A stretch of 64,000 bases of DNA from Chrysaora quinquecirrha (taxonomy: Eukaryota > Cnidaria > Scyphozoa > Semaeostomeae > Pelagiidae), in assembly GCA_014526335.1 (NCBI GenBank), contig JACTAT010000027.1, forward strand, positions 4,893,770 through 4,957,769, given 5' to 3'. Each line of letters starts with the position of its first letter. Position 1 is the first letter of the stretch. Of this stretch, positions 1-10,704 are shown in pieces. The notes beneath the pieces were generated by a model that saw only the letters and a list, made by a program, of their open reading frames with translations, was not told the DNA's origin and made no database searches. The position numbers and the translations under genes are program-made.

Positions 1-1
1 C

Positions 2-304
2 AGACATTGGCACGTTTATCTTGTAGGCGCGAGGTTTGTTTTTAAGTCTGACCATAATCCTCTTACACATCTGCGTGAACAGAAGGATCCACGTGGTAAG
101 TTCGCTTGTTGGCTATCTGAGTTAGAAGAGTTTGACTATTCCATCCAATACATTCCGGGTAAACTCAATATCAAAGCCGATGCCCTATTGAGAAATCAAG
201 CGGCAAGTCAAGTTCAGCCATCAACCGACTTTGAAGAAAAGGTATATGCTCTGTTCGTTAATCAGGATAGTTTTAGTGTTCAGTTGAAAGAGGAACAATC
301 GTGA
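2..304 (+). pseudogene. Gypsy RNase H C-terminal fragment
   Basis: Frame 2 is open from the window edge to a TGA at 302-304. It reads SDHNPLTHL, then a W..LSELEEFDYSIQYIPGK stretch and NIKADALLR. These are the standard marks of the RNase H domain that follows Ty3/Gypsy reverse transcriptase; the usual end is ADALSR, so one residue has changed. The frame then breaks, and the integrase continues in another frame from about 375. It would degrade the RNA strand of the replication hybrid in an intact element. Confidence 0.85.
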
Positions 305-374
305 GATCCCTTGATTTCAGATGCCACAAAATGTGTTCTGAAGGGAAAAAAATTTCATCAGGCAAATTGAAAAG

Positions 375-590
375 AGTTCGTTGCAGCTGCGTGTCAGTGA
401 TGGTTTGCTTACAAAATCCGGCTGCCCTGTCATTGCTCCTTCCTTACGAAAAGTTATCATCACAGAATACCACAACATTGCTCATTTTGGCACCGACAAA
501 GTGTATTCGTTGTTAAAAGACCGTTATTATTGGCCAAGTATGTTCAATTACATCAAGCTGTTTTGTCAAGGCTGTGAATGCCTTACTTAG
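375..590 (+). pseudogene. Gypsy integrase HHCC zinc-binding domain
   Basis: The frame at 381-590 contains H-x3-H (HNIAH), then KDRYYWPSM and C-x2-C (CQGC), the HHCC module of retroviral-type integrases. The frame ends in TAG right after the second cysteine. The catalytic core resumes in a different frame at about 580, with roughly 90 codons missing. A deletion joining the zinc finger directly to the middle of the core is the simplest explanation. Confidence 0.8.
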
Positions 591-1431
591 ACATTGGATT
601 TATGTTCATGGCAGCCCTCTATATCTCCTGTCAGATCAAGGCTCAAATGTTGACAGAGAAATTATGGCACATGTCTGTAATAAGCTCGGAATTGAAAAGC
701 GTAGATCTTCTGCTTATCATAGTCAGGGTAATGGCTTTGCTGAGAGAAATATCCGCACTGTCAAAGATTTATTGCGTGCTGTTCTGTTACATCATCGCCT
801 TCAACAAATCAAATGGCGTTTAATATTGCATGGATTAGTGTTTGCTTTAAACGCCAGCGAAAGCAAAGCAACCTACTGCGTTCCCTACAACGTGGTTTTC
901 GGCAGATCCGTCATCTTACCTCAAGACATTGCTTTCGACAATGCAACACCAGACCAGCACGTCAAAATTCTGCCAGCAGACTTCCAATATGCAACCAGTT
1001 TGTTATTGAAAGATATGTTCTCTAATGTAGTCGATAATTTGGAGATTAGTAAGCGGAAGATGCAGCAACATTATAATCGAAATATCCGTTTTATTGATTA
1101 CACTGAGGGTCAGCAAGTTTGGCTGAAAGTAAAGCATTACAAGACAGGCGACAACCGCAAATTGGCAACCCGCAGAGAAGGTCCATGGACGATCATAGCT
1201 AAGTTACCGAACAGTGTAAATTTTCAGATCGAGAACTCTCGCAATGAAGAATTGAATTCAAGTGAAAGTGAACATTCAGGCAGCAGCGATTATTCAGATT
1301 CGTATTCAGATTCTGATTCCAGTGTAAGCGATGAGGTCGAAAATGATGGTTTCAACAGAGATCGACCAAGAAGACTGCAACAACATCGATTTTTGCCAGA
1401 CACTATTCCTTGGGGTGCACTTTGTGTTTAG
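574..1431 (+). pseudogene. Gypsy integrase core (partial) and C-terminal tail
   Basis: The 285-codon frame holds the second half of the integrase core: LLSDQGSN with the second catalytic Asp (codon about 21), SAYHSQGNGFAERN with the catalytic Glu, and the usual downstream stretch (NASESKATYCVPYNVVFGR). The first catalytic Asp is absent. After a region with VWLKVKHYKTG and GPWTI, like the small C-terminal fold of Gypsy integrases, the protein ends in a Ser/Asp/Glu-rich tail (codons about 225-260). The stop lies about 35 bases before the polypurine tract, as expected for the end of pol. Confidence 0.85.
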
Positions 1432-1463
1432 TTAAAGTTCATTGTATTAGAACTTAGTTTATT

Positions 1464-1720
1464 TAGGAGGGGAGAAATGTAGAGTCCCCCTTAGTGCACC
1501 CTGTCTTTTTATGGTCATGTGATTCTGTAGTATAAATACCTTGTTAGTTCTAAGATCATTATTCAGTTACAGTCGTTCACAGTAAGCTAAACTTCTCTTT
1601 CTTGAATATAGTAACTAAGAGCAAATAGATTCTCCAACAGAGATATGCGAGAAAATGAATTTTGCAATTAATAAATATGTTTCTACTCTTCTTGTATAGA
1701 AACTGATCTACTGGGGCAAT
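1464..1720 (+). repeat. Gypsy polypurine tract and 3' LTR
   Basis: The purine run at 1464-1477 is followed at once by TGTAGAGTCCCCC, a TG-start LTR at 1478. Inside are TATAAATACC (1531-1540), a candidate promoter, and AATAAA (1670-1675), a candidate polyadenylation signal, so the U3-R-U5 order is visible. The 3' border is not defined; about 1720 is an estimate. Confidence 0.7.
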
Positions 1721-2060
1721 AGCTTGAACAGAATATGCAACAAACTTTGCTGTTCAGTATTGGTCTCTTCCACATGTGTGCATGAACTCATGAAAACTTC
1801 TTAAATTTCAACAGCATCCAATGAGTCCTCACTGTCATCGCTGACCACAAGCTGACAGTAGGCATGGTAGGTTGAAGTACATATCCCTGGTGGACCTGCA
1901 TTGTCGAAACTTGTTTATATCAAAATTGAACAAAGCTTCACCAGTTGAGTCACCACGAACCTTTGAAGACAAATGCAAACATTTGATTGTAGCATATTAC
2001 ATCATTTATTTTTTATTTTTTCCCTAGCACTCCCCTCATCCCATTTCTTCAGACTTTTTC
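1721..2060. other. No recognisable gene
   Basis: AT-rich sequence between the Gypsy LTR and the next remnant. I see no coding frame, tandem repeat or inverted repeat. Confidence 0.4.
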
Positions 2061-2064
2061 TGAA

Positions 2065-2806
2065 TTGAGTGCAAGAATGGGTTGGCATCAAAACAAGTTT
2101 CACAACCTGCAATGTGACAATTTATGCAGTAAAAGTCGGGAGAAAACCTGGAGTCTATCAAACTTGCCAAGAATGCAAACAAGAAAACTCAGGATTTCCA
2201 ATAGCAGACTTCAAAAGTTTAAAACTATAGAGGTGGCCCAAAAATACCTAGAGGGGGGTACCCTACAAACTCTGAGCATTGAAACTAACAACACCGGAAA
2301 ACAGAGGGTCAGAGGAAGAAAAAGGAAACATACAAACTGGGAAAAGCAATGACAGTGATGAAGAACAAGATGATTTCAAATATGACATGATCATTGAGCA
2401 ATTGTTCACAGATAACAATAGTATAGATAATGAGAGTGCAATAGATCAGGAAGATAAAGTCACACAACACAAATGTGGAAAAGGTACCAAAAATGTTGGA
2501 CCAAAATCAAGAGCACTATCATGTGACTCTTGCAAAATGTGGTTTCACTCCAATAAAAAATGTTGTATGAAACACGAGAACATGATAGAGATGAAAAGGC
2601 AAAACCAAAATTCAAAACAAGCAGCGATACCAATGTCAATGCCGATTGCAGTACCAATGCAGCATTTACCAATGCCACAACAAACAATATACAGACAACT
2701 TAAACAAGTGGTACCACAAGCGCTAATACAGCAACGAAAAAATCAAATTACAACCACACACTACAACTACAAAGAGAAAGGAAACACAAAGTACCAACAA
2801 TCTTAG
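2065..2806 (+). pseudogene. PHD-finger-like ORF, probable LINE ORF1 remnant
   Basis: Two overlapping frames (2065-2352 and 2279-2806) carry a basic/acidic region and then a cysteine-rich block: C-GKG...RALSCDSCKMWFH...CC. The CDSC-x-MWFH core is typical of PHD fingers. Upstream another frame reads CQECKQENSGF, a further Cys pair, so the frame is broken. PHD-like fingers occur in ORF1 of some CR1/L2 LINEs, and an RT fragment lies 1.5 kb downstream, but on the opposite strand. The ORF1 assignment is an inference; a fragment of a cellular PHD gene is possible. The tail is rich in Gln, Met and Pro. Confidence 0.35.
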
Positions 2807-3246
2807 CAAAAAATAGCTGAGGTATTGAAATTGAGGGTTGAGCAGCATTTAGATCAAAAAACCTGTCCACGTGATATCAAACCCCTCCCCATCAATGTTG
2901 GTCATAGATGTAAGCAAATGCAAATTCTGCTCTCTGCTGTTGATAACCCCCCTAACAACATTGATTTAGGGGGGCAGAGATGTATCTTTGATATATTAAC
3001 AATATTTTCTGCTCTTGTCTCAGCTTTTTTTGCCAAGATTGTCTATAAAACCTACTTCTAGAAACTTTTTTTTAACACAAGCTGACAGGATTTCAAGGAA
3101 TATTTCATGCTTATAATCTTTTTATATTTCTATGCCTTACTTTATGAAATGAAATGAAGATTTATATCAAATTCACAAGGCCTTTTAAGTGCAAATAATG
3201 CGGTTTTTGTTTTCGGTTAGTTATTTAATTCTAACAAAAGTTTTGA

Positions 3247-4188
3247 TTAGTACTTTGTCGGATAACCATGAGAAGTTTTCACCGCTGTAAGCCTTCTTGG
3301 AATCAACTCGTAAAGTTTGTTCAAATAATCTTAATATCTATAAAATCTATAAAAATAATCATGGAATTTCACTCAAGACTTGCTCGATCGACACAATGGA
3401 TCAAGGCATCTTTGGTTGTTGATGGACTAGATGGATGGTTATTCAGCTGATTTTTCATAAATAACCAAACATTTTCAATCACATTAAGATCTGGACTCTG
3501 GGCAGGCCAAGGAAGAAGATTTGTCGACTTCTGTCTGACAAAATTTTGTGTCACGGCGGCTCTGTGAGGTGGTGCATTATCCTACTGGAAGATGATCTGC
3601 CTCATCCCTAAAGATATCAGAAAAACTTTGGTTGAGATTAATTTGGAGTAGAGATACATAGCATGCGGCATTCATTTTATCACTTCAGATCACAAGTTTA
3701 CCAACCCCATTAGGCCCGATGCAACCCCAAAACATAACAGAGATGGTGTTCTTGAATGTTGACTGGAAAAATTCGGGATTACTGGCTTCAGAGGTTTGCC
3801 TCCAAACTCGCAATGTCCTCCAATTGTTTTTCAAACCAAACTTTGGTACTTATATTTGTGGAGGATTTTTCGTACCAAGTATTTTGTGATATTTCTTAAT
3901 TGCTTGCCTTTCCGCAGGTCTGATGCAATATCTTTTAGGGTGTTGAATCTCAGCTTTCAGACCGCACGACAAAGTATTCTCTTCCCCCCCCCTTACATCA
4001 TTTTTTGGAGGGCGTCCACCTATTTGTTTATTTTCACAGAACCACTTGAAAGAATGTTTTGGTAAATTATAAGAGCAGTTGTGTGGTGGCAGTTTAATTT
4101 CTGACCAATTTTTAGATAAGACAAACCAATTTCTTTTAAATACTTTACAGCTACTCTTTTTCAAAATTAATTCCCTTCTTTTTGTCAT
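3247..4188 (-). pseudogene. Tc1/mariner transposase, degenerate
   Basis: Read on the minus strand from 4188 to a stop at 3247-3249. The start (4188-3850) has the helix-turn-helix region and a GRPPK hook typical of Tc1-like enzymes. The middle reads ISVMFWGCIGPNG. Next come FQ-stop-DNAPPHRA, the second catalytic Asp with a TAG replacing a Gln codon (about 3582-3584), and WPAQSPDLNVIENVW, the third catalytic residue. The C-terminus IPRRLTAV...GYPTKY is the usual end of the family. At least two frameshifts and one stop make it inactive. Clear terminal inverted repeats were not found. Confidence 0.8.
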
Positions 4189-4231
4189 GTTTGTTTTCGG
4201 TCATTTTCTAAGTTTTCCTGATAATATTTCC

Positions 4232-4776
4232 TTAAAAATATTGTTGTTTTGATAAAAGGATGGCATAAGCACACTTTCCCACCAAAAATGTAAATTGTTT
4301 AGTTTTGTTTCCCAGGTTACTTAGCAATTTAGGGCCTAGCTCCTTGTTTTTACATTGTGTCTGCCATTTTGAGAAAGGTGGTGCAAAAGTTATCGAATGT
4401 AAGTGTACTTGCAGTACGTCAGACTCAATGTGGGTATAATTATTTTTTGCCTTAACATATAGTTTGATGTCTTCTGCAAACATTTTAACTTTACAGGATC
4501 CCATATGGAAAGGTAATTTACAAATATTAAGAACCGTAAAAGCCCAAAAACGCTACCTTTGGGAATTCTACTGGTAACTTTTATCCATTCTGATTTAAAA
4601 CCCTTAAGAACAACCCTTTGTTTTCTATTTTCCAGAAAGTTCTTGATCCAGTGGTGTAGGTTCCACTTATACCATATTATTTTAGTTTTGTTAATAATCG
4701 TATATGAAAAAACGAATTGAATGCTTTCAAAAAAGCAAAATAAATGGACATCGAATTTTTGGCAACATTCTAGCAA
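4232..4776 (-). pseudogene. LINE reverse transcriptase fragment (CR1/jockey-like)
   Basis: Two overlapping minus-strand frames carry the palm of a non-LTR RT. They show WIKNFLENRKQRVVL, then a PKGSVFG version of the usual PQGSVLGP, then LIFVNYL, and in the second frame VKMFAEDIKLY, the active site with FAED instead of FADD. The frameshift lies near 4500. The changed active site and altered PQG motif show long decay. No endonuclease or 3' end was seen, so this is an internal fragment. Confidence 0.75.
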
Positions 4777-4887
4777 ACTGGTTAACCGGAATTTTTGAAG
4801 TAGTTTTGGACTCTTTAGTGGTGGGTGATCATTTTAAGACTTGGGAGCATTCTGGCAAATTAACTATTGATTGACTTAAAAAGATTA

Positions 4888-5289
4888 ACTATTGTTGTTG
4901 ATGATTTAATGCATGAAATTGCCAACTTTAAAGATTTGGGAAAATTGTTCACAAAAGGATGATCTCATCTAAACATCAATGTAATTGTTTTGATGCAAAA
5001 CCCTTTTCCAAGAGGAACAGAAATGAGAAATTTAGCTCTCAATACTCAGTATCAAGTTCTTTTCAAGAATCCTCGAGATAGAAGTCAAATTAGATTTCTT
5101 GCACAACAAATTATGCCCTCATCTCCAAAAACATTCCTTGACATTTACAATGATGCAACAGCAAGAATGTACGGCTACTTACTTTGTGATTTCACACAAT
5201 CGATTGGAGAAGATATGAGATTTCGCACTAATATTTTCCCTAATAAAGCTTCTTTAGTGGTGTACAAGTCAAAAAAAGGTTGTAAATAG
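4888..5289 (+). pseudogene. Polinton packaging ATPase, C-terminal part
   Basis: The frame begins with TIVVDDLM, a Walker B-like hydrophobic strand and Asp pair. It continues to LFTKG, is interrupted by TGA at 4960-4962, then reads NVIVLMQNPF and VLFKNPRDRSQIRFLAQQI. It closes with GYLLCDFTQ and RFRTNIF. This order matches the end of the FtsK/HerA-type ATPase that packages DNA in Polintons and related viruses. The Walker A half is missing. The stop codon and truncation rule out function. Confidence 0.65.
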
Positions 5290-5482
5290 AGATCAACAAT
5301 TCAGTAAGACAGTAAAAATGGATTCTTTTGAAAAGATAGTCATGGAGCCAAGCAAATCTGACGATGAACCAGTGAAGAAAAGCCTAAAAAGATCATAAAT
5401 AAAGGAAGAAAGTGCAAGAAAAAAAGCAACGAAGAAAAAAATGTACAAATGTTAAATTGTTAGAATTATTAATTGATTTATT

Positions 5483-6508
5483 ATGAGTTTAGAAAAGTTA
5501 TATTCTGATCCTTATGTTTCGGGTTTTCTCGGAGGTTTGGATAAAGCGCAAAGAGAGTTCAAATAAGTGATTCCTAATTTGAAAAGGAAAGATGTTGAAG
5601 AATGGAGTAAAACTAGTCTAGCCTATTCAATGCACAAACCAAGTAGGAAGAACTTTAAATGGGAGCAGATATTAACCAATAACATTGATTATTTATGGGA
5701 ATGTGATCTTGTTGATATGGCGCATTTGAAAAAAGAAAATGACAACATTATATTCCTCTTATGCTGTATTAATTCTTTAAGCAAGTGTGCGTGGGTAAAA
5801 CCTCTAAAAAGAAAAACTGCAAAAGAAATTGTCAATGCGTTTAAAGAAATTTTATCCGAAAGAAAACCTAAAAAGGTACCATCGGACAAAGGCAGCGAGT
5901 TTATAAACAAAGAATTCCAAGCTTTGTTGAAGAGAAACGATATTGAGTTTCACACTGCAAATAATGAAATAGAGGCAGCAATTGTTGAACAATTTAACAG
6001 AACATTAAAAGGACGAATGTATAGATACTTTACAGCACGAAATACGTTGAGATACATTGATAATTTGCAAGATTTTGTCAACTTGTACAATAATACATAC
6101 CGCAGATCTATTGGTATGAGACCTTCTGAAGTCAACTAAGACAATGTCGACACTGTTCGAAAAAGACTGTTTAAAAAAGAAACCAGAAAAATTAAAAATC
6201 TTTTCAAAACTGGAGATTATGGAACATTGAGTTTGAAGAAGAGAATATTTAAGAAAGGTTACTTGCAAAATTACACTGAAGAAATATTCAAGATCAGTAA
6301 AGTCTTGAAATTGAAGATCTACAAGGTGAAAAGATAGTTGATTGTTTGTATAAAGAAGAGCTACAGCATGTATATCTTCCAAAAACATTTGTTGTTGAGA
6401 GTTGAAAACTAAGAAAAAAAGAGGTAAAAACTTCTATTTAATCAGATGGAGAGGTTATCCTCCATAATTTGATGAGTGGGTAGCTGAAAGCCAATTGGAG
6501 ACAATGTG
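5483..6508 (+). pseudogene. Polinton integrase with chromodomain, degenerate
   Basis: The frame starts at ATG 5483 (MSLEKLYSDPYVSGFLGG), hits TAA at about 5564-5566, and continues in the same frame through an integrase core. There D (ECDLVDMAHL), D (PSDKGSEF) and E (IVEQFNRTLKGRMYRYF) form the DDE set. TAA at 6137-6139 interrupts it again. A frame change near 6300 leads to EDLQGEKIVDCLYKEELQ and then a chromodomain (FYLIRWRGYPP, TAA at 6465-6467, FDEWVAESQLE). The order core, linker, chromodomain is that of Polinton-type integrases. All three catalytic residues remain, but several stops make it a pseudogene. Confidence 0.8.
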
Positions 6509-6538
6509 ATTGATGAAGAATTTCATTTGGTTCTTCCT

Positions 6539-7173
6539 ATGGAATTTGCTACCGATAGAATGAAATTAGTAGATTTCACAGTTGATTTACCTCATGTATT
6601 TCAATTAAACAATAAGAGAAAGTGGGAAATGGCATTGTTACAAATGACGTTGCCGGATAGAGGATAAAAATCACTGCAAGATCAATATTGGTTTTCAATA
6701 GCAAATGAGTATGTAACAGTCACGCATGGAGAGGGGAATTTGCTTACTTGGGGTATAAAAGATTTTTTTTAATGAAAAAATCTATCTTGATAAAGAAATT
6801 ATTGAAACACGTGATATTACTCACATGTATTATGAATTCAAAAGGCTTTTAAATGACAGGGTATTGAATTTCCCTGAGTTTGGTTATGAGCTGAAAAACA
6901 TGTTATCAGTATCATTGATTGGTGTTTGAAATGAAAGATGATTTGAAATCATTTGGATATTCAACATATAAAGGTAAAATGATGAAATTTATCAGTGCAC
7001 TTCTCATGAAATTTTCAAGACCTTTGGCTCATTTCCTCGGTTTGGAAGATCAAATGAATCACACTTTGCCAAATGGTTCAATATTGACATACTTTGAATA
7101 CCAGACTTCTGACAGCATACAACCTCACCAGGCTATGTATCTGTTCTTAGCAGAAGATCCTGGAAGAACATAA
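6539..7173 (+). pseudogene. Capsid-type Polinton protein remnant
   Basis: A frame from ATG 6539 reads FTVDLPHVFQL and KRKWEMALLQMTLP, then stops near 6665. A later frame (6919-7173) has FSRPLAHFLGL and a C-terminal segment. A short strand-rich start, then KWE-x-AL, then a later LA-x-x-LGF-like motif recalls a protein commonly encoded beside the integrase in Polintons of marine animals, probably a capsid component. This identification is from general resemblance and location, not a database match. At least three breaks are present. Confidence 0.4.
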
Positions 7174-7224
7174 AGGATTATGTTCGCAATCAGATAACAA
7201 AGGCAAAAAGACTTGGTGCTAAGT

Positions 7225-8850
7225 AACATCGTTATTTTCCATCCCTGTTAAGATTCCTGGACCCTTTTGTAAAACCTTGTAATGTATAAAGATCTTATTT
7301 GGAATAATTTTCTGTTATTGAATATCATTGTTAATGTTAAGGTAATAGACTCTTTGGTAAAACCACATAGTGTAAACAAATCTGATGTGGAAAACTGGTC
7401 CATTATTTTCCATCCGTGTTTAGGTTCCTGGACCCTTTCATAAAACCTTGTAATGTATAAAGATCTTATTTGGAATAGTTTTCTGCTATTGAATATCATT
7501 GTTAAAGTTATGGTCATACACTCTTTTGTAAAACCACATAGTGTAAAAGGTTCTAATGTGGAAAACTTGTCCGTTATTTTCCATCCGTGTTAAGGTTCCT
7601 GGACCCTTTCATAAATCCTTGTAATGTATAAAGATCTTTTTTGGAATAGTTTTCTGTTATTGAATATCATTGTTAAAGTTATGGTTATACACTCTTTCGT
7701 AAAACCACATAGCGTAAAAGGTTCTAATGTGGAAAACTGGTCTGTTATTTTCCGTCCGTGTTAAGGTTCCTGGACCCTTTCATAAAACCTTGTAATGTAT
7801 AAAGATCTTTTTTGGAATAGTTTTCTGCTATTGAATATCATTGTTAAAGTTATGGTCATACACTCTTTTGTAAAACCACATAGTGTAAAAGGTTCTAATG
7901 TTGTCCGTTATTTTCCATCCGTGTTAAGGTTCCTGGACCCTTTCATAAATCCTTGTAATGTATAAAGATCTTTTTTGGAATAGTTTTCTGTTATTGAATA
8001 TCATTGTTAAAGTTATGGTTATACACTCTTTCGTAAAACCACATAGCGTAAAAGGTTCTAATGTGGAAAACTGGTCTGTTATTTTCCGTCTGTGTTAAGG
8101 TTCCTGGACCCTTTCATAAAACCTTGTAATGTATAAAGATCTTTTGGAATAGTTTTCTGTTATTGAATATCATTGTTAAAGTTATGGTTATACACTCTTT
8201 CGTAAAACCACATAGTGTAAAAGGTTCTAATGTGGAAAACTGGTCTGTTATTTTCCATCCCTGTTAAGGTTCCTGGACCCTTTCATAAAACCTTGTAATG
8301 TATAAAGATCTTTTGGAATAGTTTTCTGTTATTGAATATCATTGTTAAAGTTATGGTTATACACTCTTTCGTAAAACCACATAGTGTAAAAGGTTCTAAT
8401 GTGGAAAACTGGTCTGTTATTTTCCATCCCTGTTAAGGTTCCTGGACCCTTTCATAAAACCTTGTAATGTATAAAGATCTTTTTTGGAATAGTTTTCTGT
8501 TATTGAATATCATTGTTAAAGTTATGGTTATACACTCTTTCGTAAAACCACATAGTGTAAAAGGTTCTAATGTGAAAAACTGGTCCGTTATTTTCCATCC
8601 GTGTTAAGGTTCCTGGACCCTTTCATAAAACCTTGTAATGTATAAAGATCTTTTTTGGAATAGTTTTCTGTTATTGAATATCATTGTTAAAGTTATGATG
8701 GACCCTTTTGTAAAAACACATAGTGTATATAGATCTTATTTGGAACTGTTTTCTTATATTAACTATTGCTGTTAAGGTTCCTGGATCCTTATGCTAAACC
8801 TTGAGTGTAAAAAGATTTAACTTGTTGGAAGTTTTCTTATCGGTGAACCA
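7225..8850. repeat. 171-bp satellite, about 9 units, dimeric
   Basis: The word GGACCC marks successive units at 7259, 7430, 7601, 7772, 7935, 8106, 8275, 8444 and 8615, giving spacings of 171, 171, 171, 163, 171, 169, 169 and 171. Each unit is itself two diverged halves of about 85 bp. One begins GGACCCTTT.GTAAAACCTTG, the other ACTCTTT.GTAAAACCACA. The last unit (8698 onward) is a recombined half-unit and then the array fades into unrelated sequence. No coding potential is credible; 89-codon frames here are repeat artefacts. Confidence 0.95.
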
Positions 8851-8910
8851 GACTGGAATCTTTGCACACTGTGTACCAAAGGCTTTAAATTTGCAAAGAA
8901 TAGGGGCTAC

Positions 8911-9272
8911 ACGTTTTTTTATAAGGAACCTTAACTCTGAGTTGAGCCTGGAGTTCCTTAATTTTTTAACAAAGTGAGGCTGAAGGTCCTTGTGCTGTTC
9001 TTTTTCGCGAGATATGTTTGAATACTAATTTGTACAGCAAAATCATATAAACTTGCTTCATTTTCTAATTTTAAATATAAATTGAGTCTTTTTTGGAAGA
9101 ACGATGCGAAATACATTGTTATTCTGCTATTTTTTTGCACAAATCGTCTTGTTGTTGAAAAAAATTATTTTTAGTTTTTCATCCCTGCCTCAGCAGTTCC
9201 TTAAAGTTCCTTAAGTTTTTGGGAATTTGCAGCCTCGAGTTCCTTCTTAAGGTGTTCCTTATAAAAAAAACT
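8911..9272. mobile_element. MITE-like inverted-repeat element
   Basis: The sequence TTTTTTTATAAGGAAC near 8913-8928 is mirrored by GTTCCTTATAAAAAAAA at 9254-9270. Inside both ends lie further matching pieces (GCCTGGAGTTCCTTAA and, inverted, the AGCCTCGAGTTCCTTC side). Several TTCCTTAA words repeat in the right arm. No transposase is present. The size and ends fit a non-autonomous DNA transposon, but I could not fix a target duplication. Confidence 0.5.
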
Positions 9273-9589
9273 TGTATTGCTTTTATAGTTTTAGCAGAAT
9301 CGGCTACAAAAGTTCTTCGGTGCGTACAACAAAATTTCCAACCAGGCTGGGGGAACAGTGCATTTTTTACATTTTATTAAAATTAATGTTTCGTTGTCTT
9401 CTTATAATTTCTCGATAATCTCTGTAGTTTGAGTCAAAAATGAAAATTAGTTTTCAATATAATGCAAATCTTGTTCTGCTGGACTTCAGGGGAATTCTGA
9501 GAGTATATTCTAATGGATAGCACTCTATCTGTGCTCAAAAACCATTTTTTTTCTCAGTGTCATATATAATCATTTCCGTAATAAATAAT

Positions 9590-9915
9590 TTTTCGAAATC
9601 TCAAGATATCAATTTTTGATGCGAAAATCGTTTACAGCACCCAAAAATTACTTTAGGTGCAAAGTTTAACAATATCAGCGCTTATCAATTTTATTAGCGT
9701 TCAAAGTTCACGATTTTATAACGGCTTTGACCGTGTGGGGTAAAAAGTTTCACCAAGTTCCTTTTTTTGCGGTCAAGGCCTTAATGAAATCGAGAACTTT
9801 GAATGCTCATAAAATTAAGAAAACAGGCGCCAGGACAGTGAAACTTTATACCTAATCTAAGTTTTGGCTGCTTTAAAAGATTTCGATATCATAAATTCGA
9901 TATCATATCATGTGA
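9590..9915. repeat. Long imperfect foldback (inverted repeat)
   Basis: The left arm (about 9590-9733) and the right arm (about 9771-9915) are imperfect reverse complements over about 140 bp, separated by a loop of about 40 bp. The best inner match is TTCAAAGTTCACGATTT against the inverse of AAATCGAGAACTTTGAA. It could fold into one long hairpin. A foldback transposon or an old MITE with long arms is most likely. No coding frame is present. Confidence 0.7.
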
Positions 9916-10690
9916 TGTCTCACCGATTGAAAACTTTGCCTAGGATTACCTTCCAAGCAACATCTCGGATGTTTCAGCAATCACAGGTTATAAAGTTTTG
10001 CATCGGTTTCTTTACCCAGCACCGGCCTCATAAATGATTAAGAAGAATAGGCAGAATCATCGACTTGTTAAATAATATCTTCAACAAACAACAAACAGTC
10101 TTCAGTCTTCAGGTCTTTGCTTTTTCTGTGGTCGTTTACGCTTGGCGCTCAGTGATGCGAACAACAGCAACATCAAATCAATTCTATCCAATCAAGTGAT
10201 TCAATGTAAATTAGTGTGTGGCAGTGAGTCTAGTCTTCGCTTTTGTGGTTGTTGCTGTACCGCTGGTTTTTTCGGGATCCTTCTTCCTCGCGACATGATC
10301 GCGACGTTGCAGAACCAAAGCAGAAAAACAGATTTGTGTAGTGAGTCTAGGAGGAAGTATGATAAATGCAGGGCGTCGCACTTTATGAATTGCACTGAAG
10401 TTGACATAATGAAGACGTCAGTTGCTGTGTTGTCAGCCATCTTCCTAGGCTTCTTCTCTCGTTTTATCCATGATGGCTATCTATGTTATATGAATCAAAT
10501 GTAGGGGATATATGTTTTCATATGTGATAAATTTGGAAGGAAAGGTCGTTAGGCCTAAAGATATAGTCTAGATAAGTGAGAGCAAGTCAAAGATCGAAAA
10601 GTTTGACTTGGCGGCTGGCTTGGCTTTTTACTTCAGTCTGGAATGTTCGTATTTTGTACGCCAGACAACAAATTTGTAGGTTCTTCATGT
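9916..10690. other. Intergenic, no supported gene
   Basis: A 120-codon frame at 10142-10504 has no recognisable domain, unusual Cys runs and no splice or promoter support, so I do not call it. Nothing else stands out apart from a CT-rich run near 10100. Confidence 0.4.
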
Positions 10691-10704
10691 ACGCCAGTTT
10701 TGAA

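Larger units (their letters stand above)
1..1720 (+). mobile_element. Ty3/Gypsy LTR retrotransposon, 3' half, degenerate
   Basis: The window opens inside a Gypsy pol gene. In order it shows the RNase H end, integrase zinc finger, integrase core, an acidic tail, a polypurine tract and the 3' LTR. The reading frame changes twice, and the integrase has lost the part that carries its first catalytic aspartate. The element therefore cannot encode a working polyprotein. The 5' half lies outside the window. The 3' end at about 1720 is uncertain because no second LTR is available for comparison. Confidence 0.85.
4888..7225 (+). mobile_element. Polinton/Maverick remnant
   Basis: Three neighbouring plus-strand remnants match the gene set of Polintons, the self-synthesising DNA transposons related to adintoviruses: an FtsK/A32-type packaging ATPase end, a chromodomain integrase, and a protein resembling a capsid-type Polinton gene. 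All are broken by stops or shifts. The DNA polymerase B, protease and major capsid genes were not found, so this is a fragment. No terminal repeats were identified; the 171-bp satellite begins right after the last remnant. Confidence 0.7.

Noticed and set aside
7248..7517. 89-codon minus-strand frame
   Set aside because: It lies wholly in the 171-bp satellite and repeats its own sequence.
10142..10504. 120-codon frame as a gene
   Set aside because: No domain, odd Cys clusters, overlapping frames on the other strand and no splice or promoter support.
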